Source: Bacteroidota bacterium (GTDB lineage: Bacteria; Bacteroidota; Bacteroidia; AKYH767-A; OLB10). Taken from it: a stretch of 64,000 nt of DNA. The notes under the pieces were generated by a model. It was not told the DNA's origin. It was given only the letters and a program-made list of their open reading frames with translations, and searched no databases. A program made the translations under genes and the position numbers. Positions 22,485 to 30,587 of this stretch are shown here, piece after piece. The stretch is taken from contig JADJOA010000007.1 in the NCBI GenBank assembly GCA_016714005.1, forward strand, positions 124,001-188,000. Direction: 5' to 3'. Numbering within the stretch: position 1 is the stretch's first letter; the number at the start of each line of letters is the position of its first letter.

Positions 22485-23012
22485 TTATGATTTAGTAAAC
22501 TTTAATTTTGCGTTGTTGTTAAGGTTCAATAAGTCGTGGCAAATTGCATCAAACATCTCCGCTACTTTAAAATTTTCTTTAGCCGATACAAAAAACAATC
22601 TGTAAGATGCTATGTCTTTAAAATAACAGGTAGCATCCAATTCAATGTTTGCATCAATTTTATTGCAGGCTATATAAACGGGTGTTGCAGGCATATATCT
22701 TTTGTATTGCTTCAGCCACTCATCCACATCTGCAAAGGTTGAGGGATTATTAACATCAACCGTATGTAGTATAACATCAGTTCCTATGTAGCAAGATTTA
22801 AATGCTTTTACTTTTTGAATTTCACCGGGGGCAGTCCAAACAACAACCCTTAAATCATTGCTCTTAATTTTAAGATGCTTTTTGTCCACTTTAATCTGCT
22901 TGTCGGGCGTATAGCCGTGCGAAAACCTGTTATTTACAAACCTGTTTACCAAACTGGTTTTTCCGCTTGAGGCATGCCCCATCACTAATATTTTCTTGTT
23001 ATGCGAAATCAT
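22485..23012 (-). CDS. Rab/Ras-like small GTPase
   Basis: A free-standing small GTPase of 175 residues. G1 is GHASSGKT (12-19) followed by SLVNRF; the switch II region reads VVVWTAPGEIQK where Ras-like proteins have WDTAGQE; G4 is CNKID; G5 is SAKE. No extra domain or membrane segment is present. The replacement of the DTAGQ motif by TAPGE removes the usual catalytic Gln position, as in MglA-like bacterial GTPases that depend on a partner for hydrolysis. Bacterial relatives act in polarity, motility or phospholipid-linked signalling, but its role here is unknown. It forms an operon with the PAS-like gene. Confidence 0.85.
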   Translation of the reverse strand: MISHNKKILVMGHASSGKTSLVNRFVNNRFSHGYTPDKQIKVDKKHLKIKSNDLRVVVWTAPGEIQKVKAFKSCYIGTDVILHTVDVNNPSTFADVDEWLKQYKRYMPATPVYIACNKIDANIELDATCYFKDIASYRLFFVSAKENFKVAEMFDAICHDLLNLNNNAKLKFTKS

Positions 23013-23130
23013 TTTTTGCTGTGGTTTATAACTTTATATGTAAGATTTTTAAAAAGTTACAGTTTTTGGCATATTAAATACCTTCTGCCTCCGTTCCATA
23101 AATCATTATATACAACCCTCATCCCCAAAC

Positions 23131-23165
23131 AAAAAATGCCTGCAACCTCTTGCAAGCATTTTTTT
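23131..23165 (-). terminator. Terminator, possibly bidirectional
   Basis: AAAAAATGC-TGCAA / TTGCA-GCATTTTTTT hairpin with a short loop and one bulge on each side. It has A and T runs on both flanks. On the minus strand it lies 50 bases after the gene ending at 23215. Confidence 0.8.
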
Positions 23166-23214
23166 AACTCCTTATAACACCGGGTTCCTAACCCCTAACT
23201 CAATACTTCCTCAA

Positions 23215-24125
23215 CTACACCACCGGCACCATCTCAATAGTAATCTCCTCCTTCTCACCCGGGCTCATATCAATATTAGACTTAAGCACCTTTTCAAATC
23301 CTGGTAACTCAAACTCCAAATCATAAACCTCAGGTGTTATCTGCTTTGCATCCGCTATACCATTGCTGTTTGATAGCACACTGTATTCCTTCGTTTCCCC
23401 TTTAGCCTTCATCACCACGCCTTAAAGTTTAGCACCGGTTTCCTTATTCAGCAACAATACGCGTATCTCCGTATAATTTGTTTTAGCATCAAATATTTTC
23501 CTGTCATTATAATACTGTGCATAAAACTCAGGTGCGCTTAGCCTGAAGTTTTCCATCAGCTTATCTAACTTATCTTTCAATACTGCATCCACGGCCGCTA
23601 TTCCATCCTTAATATCCTTGGTAGCAGCCTTACGTGCGCCTATCTGGTCTCTTGGGTTGGCAATCACCTCCTCAAAATCATCTATTGCCTTACCATAGTC
23701 AGCAAGCATCTCATTAGTTACACCATAAGCCACCAAAGCCGTTTTATTTACATCAGCCAGGTCTCTTATATTCTTACATCTAGTTACACTCCTGTTGGCT
23801 GCACCGCTCATCAGCTCGCTTAAAGCATAGTTTACAGCATCAAACAAAATAACGTTATCCGTATCCGCAGCATACGCTTGTATGGCGCTCTTAATGGCAA
23901 AACCCTGTTCTGCCATTGCTTCCCCTTCAGCCGCTTATCCTTCGCATAACCCGCAATCAAATCTGCCTGCCGTTGCACTGCCCTTTGCAATGCCTGTAGC
24001 TTTAATTTAAAACTATCAAATGCTGTTACAAACACAGCAAGCACATTCCAAATAATGGAATTAGAGGTTACTACTAATAGTACTGCTAAGTACATGTTCA
24101 ATTTTGCATTTTGTCTCTTAGTCAT
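23215..24125 (-). CDS. Unknown protein with one membrane segment and a C-terminal Ig-like domain; frameshift and in-frame stop
   Basis: Reconstructed as one protein of about 300 residues from three pieces. It starts MTKRQNAKLNMYLAVLLVV with one hydrophobic segment, followed by an alpha-helical body rich in Ala/Asp/Lys (about residues 40-220) and a short beta-rich tail (YSVLSNSNGIADAKQI, VYDLEFELPGFEKV) resembling a carboxypeptidase-regulatory or Ig-like domain. The frame breaks near 23920 (LKGEAMAEQGFAIKSAIQAYAA joined). A TAA at 23419-23421 interrupts LNKETGAKL-KGVVMKAKG where Lys is expected. Not recognised as a known family. Related proteins seem to occur as accessory genes in Bacteroidota. 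The longer start at 24176 is less protein-like. Confidence 0.6.
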
Positions 24126-24484
24126 TGTAACTGCCTTTCTAAATTGTTTGCTTTCGGCATTAATACAAATGTGCATATCAAATAAAATAAAAGGGGTTAC
24201 TTAGGCTTATTAAATTACAAATGCAATAAATTGAAACTTTATCACAAAAAAATACGTTCAATCTTTTAATGGTTTCAGCCGCATTTAAAGATTGTTCCTA
24301 TCATGTACATAAAAATTTAGGAATAATCCCGGCATTTACCCTGCAAATAAACCATGTAATTAAAACTCGGTTTCTCATAAAATATTTTCGTCACGGCTCA
24401 CAAAATCAATCATATCTCCTAAAACCTTACAAATAATTAAAGGGCACCCCCCTGTAGTTCAACAAACAAATCATACATTACAAC

Positions 24485-24536
24485 CCACCACCCCAGGTAC
24501 AGGCTTGGCTTGCGCGCTGATGCCCTACTGGGTTTT
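24485..24536 (+). repeat. Degenerate dispersed repeat, copy 1
   Basis: Begins CCCACCACCC and ends CCTACTGGGTTTT, with GGCTTGGCTTGC between. A second, diverged copy is at 36057-36110. Both are in accessory intergenic DNA near mobile elements. The match is by eye and imperfect. Confidence 0.35.
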
Positions 24537-24609
24537 AATAATAAGAAAGTACCAATATTCACCTCGCAATTTTCTTAAAATTCAATTTTTCTATGACTTA
24601 TTACTTGCG

Positions 24610-24687
24610 ACCTGAGGTGCGTTGCAAAAAAATACTTGACAGTGTTTAATGTACATAGTGATAATGTTAGTGATAATGTACCTCAGG
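24610..24687. promoter_or_regulatory. Operator-like repeats upstream of the PETase-like gene
   Basis: Outer palindromes ACCTGAGGT (24610-24618) and ACCTCAGG (24680-24687) frame a 12-base-spaced direct repeat AGTGATAATGT (24657-24667 and 24669-24679). GTACAT and ATGTAC also bracket the direct repeat. It lies 46 bases before the start codon of the esterase gene, a good place for regulator binding. TTGACA occurs at 24636-24641. Function is inferred. Confidence 0.35.
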
Positions 24688-24732
24688 CTAAACTTTATGA
24701 AAGATGATGTGTTGTAAAACAAAAATAAGTGC

Positions 24733-25911
24733 ATGAAAACAACTTTTACTCTTTTAGTATTAATTCTTTTAACTTTTCAATTAACTGCGCAGCCGTTTAG
24801 TATTGGTCACACAACTATTACGTTTACCGATACAGCAAGAAGCAGAAACATTGAAACCGAAATTTATTATCCGGCTGACACCGATGGTGACAATGTTCCA
24901 TTTACCACTGCGGTAAGTCATGCATTTCCGGTGTTGTCTTTTGGGCATGGGTTTGTGATGGCATGGAGTGCTTATGAAAACATTTGGACAAGTGCTGCGC
25001 AAAACGGTTACATCATTGCCTTTCCTAAAACCGAAACCGGGTTAGCACCGCAACATATAGAATTTGGAAAAGACCTGGCGTTTGTCATTGAAGCCATAAA
25101 AGCAGAAGGACTCAATGCAATATCTTTATTTTATAACCGCGTGGACACTGCAAGTTGTGTAATGGGGCATAGCATGGGCGGTGGCGCAAGTTTTTTGGCG
25201 TTGCAGTTTAACCCTTCCATTACTGCCATTGCAAATCTTGCACCTGCCGAAACCAATCCATCGGCAAGTGCGGCTGCGGCAACCATAAGCGTGCCTGCTT
25301 TGGTTATTGCCGGACAAAATGATTGTGTAACGCCAACCACTACCAACCAACTGCCGATGTATAATGCACTCTTGAGCAGTTGCAAAACATACATAGAAAT
25401 TAATGGCGGCAGTCATTGCCAGATGGCGGAGAGTAATTTCTTTTGCAATTTTGGAGAAGCTACCTGCACACCGGCTCCCACCATAAGCCGCGCAACGCAA
25501 CATGCTGTTATTAATCGCTATTTAATTGCATGGTTAGATAAGCAGTTAAAAGGAAATTGCAGTGCAGGTATTTTGTTTGACAGCACATTAACCATTGATA
25601 CCGATGTTACCTTTTTGCGCTCCTGCCTGCAATGCAGCACCACAGCGATAAATACTTTTGATAAAGCCAATGCCATACTAATTATGCCGCAACCTTCATC
25701 AGATTATATTACAATTTTACACAATGGTATAAATGCAGGCGAACAGGTGAGCATAATATTTTACAGTGCCAACGGTAAAATTGTTTTTAATGATGATGTG
25801 AAATGGCAACAAAGTAATTTCATAAATATTCAAAAACTAAAGGCAGGGCTTTTTACCGTTGTTTTAAAAACCAAAAGGAATATGTATAATGTGCGGTTTA
25901 GTGTGGTGTAA
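24733..25911 (+). CDS. Secreted PETase/cutinase-like alpha/beta hydrolase with T9SS sorting domain
   Basis: Predicted extracellular esterase of 392 residues. A signal peptide (ends QLTAQ) is followed by an alpha/beta hydrolase domain with a visible triad: S147 in GHSMGGGAS, D197 in AGQNDCVTP and H228 in EINGGSHCQM. The segments around Asp and His (VPALVIAGQND, YIEINGGSH) closely resemble the polyesterase/PETase and dienelactone hydrolase groups. Several Cys residues lie after the His. A C-terminal domain of about 80 residues (IMPQPSSDYITILHNG to MYNVRFSVV) looks like a T9SS sorting domain, the arrangement described for Bacteroidota PET-active esterases. Substrate is unknown; it may be a lipid or natural polyester. 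Probable single-gene transcript with the operator-like repeats upstream. Confidence 0.82.
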   Translation: MKTTFTLLVLILLTFQLTAQPFSIGHTTITFTDTARSRNIETEIYYPADTDGDNVPFTTAVSHAFPVLSFGHGFVMAWSAYENIWTSAAQNGYIIAFPKTETGLAPQHIEFGKDLAFVIEAIKAEGLNAISLFYNRVDTASCVMGHSMGGGASFLALQFNPSITAIANLAPAETNPSASAAAATISVPALVIAGQNDCVTPTTTNQLPMYNALLSSCKTYIEINGGSHCQMAESNFFCNFGEATCTPAPTISRATQHAVINRYLIAWLDKQLKGNCSAGILFDSTLTIDTDVTFLRSCLQCSTTAINTFDKANAILIMPQPSSDYITILHNGINAGEQVSIIFYSANGKIVFNDDVKWQQSNFINIQKLKAGLFTVVLKTKRNMYNVRFSVV

Positions 25912-26080
25912 TTTTCTACATATTTTGCATCAGGCAGGCTTGCAGTTGCAGGTTTTAACTTATTTCAACTTGTGAAATTAAAAAGTACCATCATTTGCTT
26001 CACTCAGGCTAAATCTATTAATTTAAAATTTTACTTTTAAATTCTTGTGGTTTTAAAGTTATGCATGTCTGTGCTTCGGT

Positions 26081-26405
26081 TCACTTCCTTAAAATCTTCT
26101 CCATTGTTCGTCCTTTAGCCAGTTCGTCAACCAGCTTATCTAAGTAAGGAATGTTTTGCATGAGTTTGTCTTCAATATCTTCTACACGGTAACCGCAAAT
26201 TACACCTGTAATTTTCTCAGCGTTTGGATTAAGTTGTGGTGCTTATTAAAAAAGGTTTCAAAATCTGTTATGTTATCTAAGTGCTGTTGCACGGTTTGTT
26301 TGTTATAACCGGTGAGCCAAAAAATAATGGTGTCTAACTCTTCTTTGGTGCGACCTTTTTCTCCGCTTTAGTTATGTAGTGCGGATACACACTTGCAAAA
26401 GTCAT
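26081..26405 (-). CDS. DUF2200 family protein, two frameshifts
   Basis: Not visible as a long open frame but clear on translation: MTFASVYPHYI at the start, then EELDTIIFWLTGYNKQTV, FNKHHNLNPNAEKITGVICG, YRVEDIEDKLMQNIPYLDKL and a C-terminal AKGRTMEKILRK. This is the DUF2200 family of about 110 residues, function unknown. One base is missing near 26368 (A run in GAGAAAAAGG) and another near 26243 (after CACAACTT). Start ATG is at 26405 and stop TGA at 26081-26083. Confidence 0.8.
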
Positions 26406-26580
26406 TTTGTAAACTCTTGAATTATCCATTTTGGTTTTTGGTGTTTGTTGAAGGTGATGTGTGGTTTGTTTAATATTAAATGGGCTATTGCATTAGATAT
26501 TGGTATGTTGAGGTGATGTGAAAATAATGTTTTAGGTGAATGCTGTTGTTTGTTGTGGTGTTTGTAAGCAGGGAAGTTAG

Positions 26581-27044
26581 TCAAAGAGGAACTCCAATAC
26601 TCTTATCATACAGCAATATAACAATGCCGTTTTTAAGCGGTAGTGTAGCCGTAGATAAACCTGTTTGATTAATAAAGGCTTCTAATTTATTATTTTTATT
26701 AATGACTTTCTTATCTGACTTAACACGAAGAGGAAAATTATCGCTGTTGGGATTTTTGGTATGTATATAAACAGCATCATCACTACTGTCTTTCTCATAA
26801 ATTTCTATCCATACCTGGTAAGGGAAAGGATAGGCCTCCATTTGTTCGCAAAAGAAGTTGAAGATTTTTAATAATTCATTCAGGTAATTTTCCCGAATAC
26901 TCCAGTTCTTGTTGCCCTCGCCATCCCAATCAGCATGAGTATGCCAAAAGTCAAACCATGAATCTTTACCACCGCTAAAGTCAATTTTTTAAATTTCTTT
27001 TCCAGTGTGTTTTTCAATTGTTTGATTTTAAAGTTTTTTAGCAT
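26581..27044 (-). CDS. Unknown small protein, one frameshift
   Basis: About 154 residues when the frameshift near 26985 (A/T runs) is bridged. It starts MLKNFKIKQLKNTLEKKFKK and continues IDFSGGKDSWFDFWHTHADW, then LLKIFNFFCEQMEAYPFPYQ, ending KNGIVILLYDKSIGVPL. The Trp-, Asp- and His-rich N-terminal half and lack of signal peptide recall immunity-type or DUF-type cytosolic proteins, but I do not recognise the family. It belongs to a run of small unrelated minus-strand genes (26081-27985). Confidence 0.6.
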
Positions 27045-27115
27045 TTTAAATGTATGAAGGTATGGGGTTTCAATTATTGTGAGTGCCTCAACATGCTAAG
27101 CTAATTCTTTTAGAT

Positions 27116-27634
27116 TTAGAATTCTGGTTTCTTAAGATGCAAATTAGGATTTGTTTTTAAATAATCTTCAATCAAATTAAGTAACTCTGCTCTGTAATGA
27201 AAATCAATAAAGGTGTTGTTAATTTTTTGCCCATCATTAAACAAATAATTTGTTTCTGTTGACACATAAATAAACCTTTGCCCCCAAATACTAAAGTTTC
27301 TTATCTCACTTAAATAGGTATTTATTGCTGAATCATAAGTCTTATAATAACCTCCAACGGATTTAATGTTTTTCCATTTGATAGAAATTGTTTTAAACCA
27401 GGAATTGAATTCAATTCCTTCCGAGGTTACTTTAACTTTTTCGTTGATTCTCCAAAAGAATAATAACAATAGACAAGCAAGTTGTGCTAAACCTACATAG
27501 CAAATTTTGATATTCTTTGATACTATTCCCGTAAAAACAAAGAAGCCTCCGCCTAGAATAATAAGCAATCCAGGAATAATTATATGAGTACTCTTCCAAT
27601 TGATACGATTAAAAACTTTATCATTTAGTGGCAT
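27116..27634 (-). CDS. Membrane protein with two TM helices and a PH-like domain
   Basis: 172 residues. Two hydrophobic segments near the N-terminus (HIIIPGLLIILGGGFFVFTGIV and CYVGLAQLACLLLLFFW) are followed by a beta-rich domain (EKVKVTSEGIEFNSW, ISIKWKNIKSVGG) typical of bacterial PH-like (YdbS/YcxB-type) domains. Function unknown. It starts 40 bases after the lipoprotein gene at 27674 and may be co-transcribed with it. Confidence 0.65.
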   Translation of the reverse strand: MPLNDKVFNRINWKSTHIIIPGLLIILGGGFFVFTGIVSKNIKICYVGLAQLACLLLLFFWRINEKVKVTSEGIEFNSWFKTISIKWKNIKSVGGYYKTYDSAINTYLSEIRNFSIWGQRFIYVSTETNYLFNDGQKINNTFIDFHYRAELLNLIEDYLKTNPNLHLKKPEF

Positions 27635-27673
27635 ATTATTTCAGGGATTATCTAAAATTAAAGTTTATTAAAT

Positions 27674-27985
27674 CTAATTACTATTCTCTTTTCTTTCCAC
27701 TATTTTCAGATACTCATCACGGTGTGTCCAGCCTTGTTTCAAATCCCAATATTGCCAAACTGTATCTTTAATTGTTTCAGATATTCTGTCCTTACATTTA
27801 ATATGCATGTAACGAACCGTTAAATCTCCTTCACCGGGAATTGCAGATATGAGTTGGTATCCACTCATCTTTATTGCAAAGTCCCGGGATACCGCTTCCT
27901 GCAATTTATCATTACTGCAATTGGCAAACATTAAAATAAAAAAAAGACTTGCAATTAAATTTAGTTTCATCAAAAGTATTTTCAA
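27674..27985 (-). CDS. Small lipoprotein of unknown function
   Basis: 103 residues with a lipoprotein signal (LNLIASLFFILMFANC, lipobox Cys at about residue 23). The mature part is short and polar (SGYQLISAIPGEGDLTVRYM, VWQYWDLKQGW). No known family recognised. First gene of a possible pair with the PH-like membrane protein. Confidence 0.6.
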   Translation of the reverse strand: MKILLMKLNLIASLFFILMFANCSNDKLQEAVSRDFAIKMSGYQLISAIPGEGDLTVRYMHIKCKDRISETIKDTVWQYWDLKQGWTHRDEYLKIVERKENSN

Positions 27986-28160
27986 TAAATAAAACGTTAT
28001 TTAGCATTCACGCTGTTTCTTGTTCGCACTGCCACCAATTTGTTTGCCTACAACTTTTATTATCCGTAACAAACCTAAATCTTATTTCCATCTTTCTATA
28101 GTCCCTCGTCTATATGAAAATAGAGTTTGTTGCAATTTCTAATGCATGAATTTAACACCC

Positions 28161-28238
28161 TTAATTTAACTTATCTAAAATGCTTTTATCAACTGTATAG
28201 CCTGCTTTTTCTGCCTTCTTAATGTACTTTTTTACCCC
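28161..28238 (-). pseudogene. Gene remnant, C-terminal fragment cut by the REP/RAYT element
   Basis: The minus strand reads GVKKYIKKAEKAGY then TVDKSILDKLN and a TAA stop at 28161-28163, a protein-like C-terminus. Its upstream side runs directly into the REP palindrome at 28237-28266 and no continuing frame is seen beyond it. It looks like the last two dozen codons of a gene broken by the insertion. Family unknown. Confidence 0.35.
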
Positions 28239-28266
28239 GTAGGCGCGAGGCTGTGCCTCGTTGCCT
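28237..28266 (-). repeat. REP-like palindrome, left copy
   Basis: AGGCGCGAGGC-TGT-GCCTCG, a GC-rich imperfect palindrome in AT-rich DNA. The 24 bases 28237-28260 are the exact reverse complement of 28909-28932 on the other side of the RAYT gene, so the two copies form an inverted pair around it. Confidence 0.85.
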
Positions 28267-28313
28267 CTTTATTATTTTTGCTTGTAGCAAATAAAAGAAT
28301 TACTTAGCAACGT

Positions 28314-28847
28314 ATGAGCGAAAAGTATAAAATTTTCCCTGGCGGTTTATATTTTGTTACTATGACTGTTGTTGGATGGATTGATGTATTTACACGTGCC
28401 CAATATTGTGACGAGATAGTTAGCAGTTTTAATTACTGCATTGAGAAAAAAGATTTACGTGTGTTTGCATTTGTGATAATGCCAAGCCACATTCATTTTA
28501 TTGCCAAGGTTGAAAATTATGGAAACTTGAGCGATGTGTTGAGAGATTTTAAAAGTTTTACGGCAAAAAGAATTATTCAACTTATTGAAGAAAGTGATAC
28601 AGAAAGCCGTAAGGAATGGCTGCTCTATATGTTTGAGTTTTTTGGAAAGAAGCAGGTGCATAATAAAAAGTATCAGTTTTGGCAGCAGAATAATCACGCG
28701 TTTGATTTGTTCTCGAACAAGTTTATTGACCAAAAAGTAGATTACATACATAACAACCCTGTTGAGGCAAGAATTGTGCAAGAGCCTTATCAATATATTT
28801 ACAGCAGTGCCAATGAATTTACAGATTTAAAGTTGAGTGAGTTGTAA
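28314..28847 (+). CDS. REP-associated tyrosine transposase (RAYT, Y1 HUH nuclease)
   Basis: 177 residues, unbroken. It has the HUH motif with H59 and H61 (MPSHIHFIA), the conserved FVTMTVVGWIDVF start and the catalytic tyrosine Y144 in VDYIHNNPVEARIV. These are the features of the TnpA_REP/Y1_Tnp family, single-strand DNA nucleases that act on REP palindromes. It is flanked by an inverted pair of identical REP-like sequences 48 bases upstream and 57 bases downstream. Full-length and with all catalytic residues, so potentially active. In other bacteria such genes are domesticated and immobile. Confidence 0.92.
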   Translation: MSEKYKIFPGGLYFVTMTVVGWIDVFTRAQYCDEIVSSFNYCIEKKDLRVFAFVIMPSHIHFIAKVENYGNLSDVLRDFKSFTAKRIIQLIEESDTESRKEWLLYMFEFFGKKQVHNKKYQFWQQNNHAFDLFSNKFIDQKVDYIHNNPVEARIVQEPYQYIYSSANEFTDLKLSEL

Positions 28848-28878
28848 AGCTATGACGGTTCCTTCTGAAAGGTATGTG

Positions 28879-28932
28879 GGCTGCAAGCCCAAATAATAGA
28901 AAGGCGCGAGGCACAGCCTCGCGCCTACGGTG
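28879..28932 (+). repeat. REP-like palindrome, right copy, with adjacent hairpin
   Basis: 28904-28928 is a perfect 11-bp stem, AGGCGCGAGGC / GCCTCGCGCCT, with loop ACA. Just before it, GGGCTGCAAGCCC (28880-28892) forms a second small hairpin. The 24 bases 28909-28932 match the left copy in inverted orientation. Confidence 0.85.
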
Positions 28933-29090
28933 TAAAAACAAAAAACAAAAGGCAGGCTTTACAATCACCTTCCTCGTGTTTTTTTAAAATCAGCGTTTTG
29001 TTCGCTTTAATAATATTTATTTTCAGTTGTTTAATTGAGCAGGTAATTTATAGATGCACTACCGCAACATACTCGTCTAAGAAACTTATC

Positions 29091-29477
29091 ATGGCTTGGC
29101 TTAAGATGAGTAAAAAACTACTGACAATATCAGTTTTATTTTGCATACTGCTTAGTTCGCTTGGGCAGTCGGTGATATTGGTTAATTATCTAATCAACAA
29201 AAATTATTACGCAACCGTGCTTTGTGAAAATAAGGAGAAGCCAAAAACGAATTGTCACGGAAAATGCCACATGATGAAAGAGATGAAAGAGCAGGAGAAA
29301 AAAGAACAAAGCCCGGCAGCACCCATAAAAGAAAAGCAAGAAACGGTTCAGTATTTTCAGACAAATACCGCTTGTACCTTTATTACTTTTACCGAAACAA
29401 AAAAATACAGTAGCTTTTATCTCTTACCAAAAACAGAATCGGTAAGTTTTTCTATTTTCCATCCACCAGCTGTTTAA
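29091..29477 (+). CDS. Small Cys/His-rich membrane-anchored or exported protein, first gene of the copper-like operon
   Basis: About 128 residues from the ATG at 29091 (an alternative start is 29106). One N-terminal hydrophobic segment (LLTISVLFCILLSSLGQSVIL) is followed by LCENKEKPKTNCHGKCHMMKEM, with three Cys, two His and two Met close together, as expected for a metal ligand cluster. A Lys/Glu/Gln-rich stretch and a C-terminal IFHPPAV follow. No enzyme motif. Position at the head of the MbnP/MbnH-like operon suggests copper binding. The longer frame from 28998 adds a second hydrophobic stretch overlapping the REP-proximal region and is less likely. Confidence 0.6.
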   Translation: MAWLKMSKKLLTISVLFCILLSSLGQSVILVNYLINKNYYATVLCENKEKPKTNCHGKCHMMKEMKEQEKKEQSPAAPIKEKQETVQYFQTNTACTFITFTETKKYSSFYLLPKTESVSFSIFHPPAV

Positions 29478-29612
29478 TACATTTTCATTCGCTCATTACA
29501 CGCTTTAAACTGGTGTAATAATAATTTGCGCCTTTCATTTTATAAAAAAGTGAAAGAAAACCCCGTTGCGCTGAGCGTACTCATCTTACTGTATTAAATT
29601 TATAAATGGAAA

Positions 29613-30571
29613 ATGAAAAGATTATTCTTACTCGTAATAATTGTATTCAGTACACATCTGCTTAATGCCTGCGATTTTTGTAATTGCTACCTGGGATTAA
29701 ATCCTCACTACAAAAAGAATATTATAGGTTTGCGTTACCATTACATGAGTTACAATGGAACGCATCACCATATATCTGAATTTGGTGATGCCACGCTTTC
29801 TGAAAAAGATTTTTATGAAAAGCGCAGCAATATTGAGCTACACGGTCAATGGTATCCAATTCAAAAACTGCAACTCATTTTCTCATTGCCCTACATTTAC
29901 AATGCAGAAGGCGTGAGTGCTAAAGGTGAACAAGCCACGGTCAACCATCATCATCATGGAGATGATTCGGCAGGCGATGAACCGATAAAAGGAATTGGCG
30001 ACCCAATCGTAATAGCACATTATCAGATGTTCAACAAAACAAATATGGACAGCACTAAATTCTCACATCGGTTGTTAGCAGGTGGTGGTATAAAACTTCC
30101 CACCGGCAAATACAAATTAGGCACAGATGCCGACCGTTGGAACGCACGCATCAGCCGGGAACAGGCAGTTGGGATTTTATTGCAAGTGCATCTTATCTTG
30201 GAAAAATAAATCATGCAGGTTTCAATTTAAATGTTTCTTATTTATTTACAACCATCAACAGCGAAAGCTTTCAGTTTGGAAACAGGTTCAATGCAAATGC
30301 AATTGTTTACTATCAATCCAACATCAAAAAAAGCAAACTTTTTCCAAGCATCGGAACATTTGTTGAACAGGCAGATAAAGACTGGAACTACAATTATTAC
30401 ATCAGCAATTCAGGCGGAACAATTATTTACGCCCATGCAGGTTTGGATTTTTATTTCAATAAAATAGCCATCAACACTGCCTTTCAATTACCCGTTAGTC
30501 AAACATTAAATATGCCGCAACCCGAAATGAATTACAGAATTATAACGGGCATTTCAGTTGCTATTAATTAA
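29613..30571 (+). CDS. Predicted outer-membrane transporter-type barrel protein, one frameshift
   Basis: About 319 residues. A signal peptide ends near HLLNA, then CDFCNCYLGLNPHY, a Cys-rich motif at the mature N-terminus. A His-rich loop (NHHHHGDDSAGDE, near residues 110-122) follows. The rest alternates like a porin-type barrel (GGGIKLPTGKYKLGTD; SYLFTTINSESFQFGNRF; INTAFQLPVSQTLN). The frame changes at 30137-30209 at GTDADRW-ERTHQPGTGSWDF. The resemblance is to the 'transporter' group found beside MbnP/MbnH genes in Bacteroidota. A metal-related role is inferred from the His/Cys clusters and from its neighbours. Its stop is followed by the WD40 gene start after 16 bases. Confidence 0.7.
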
Positions 30572-30587
30572 ATCAAAAATACATCAT

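Larger units (their letters stand above)
24126..24732. other. Long intergenic region with repeat-like and operator-like elements
   Basis: About 600 bases without a convincing gene. It holds one copy of a degenerate dispersed repeat (24485-24536) and an operator-like cluster at 24610-24687, described separately. A weak minus-strand frame at about 24372-24440 reads LGDMIDFVSRDENIL then stops. It could be a gene remnant, but this is too short to call. Confidence 0.5.

Noticed and set aside
24372..24440. Short minus-strand gene ending LGDMIDFVSRDENIL
   Set aside because: Only about twenty plausible residues, no start, and no family match possible. It is noted only inside the intergenic entry.
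26402..26584. 60-residue minus-strand gene between DUF2200 and the acidic protein
   Set aside because: Composition is low-complexity (His/Lys/Asn/Ile rich), it overlaps both neighbours and has no family resemblance.
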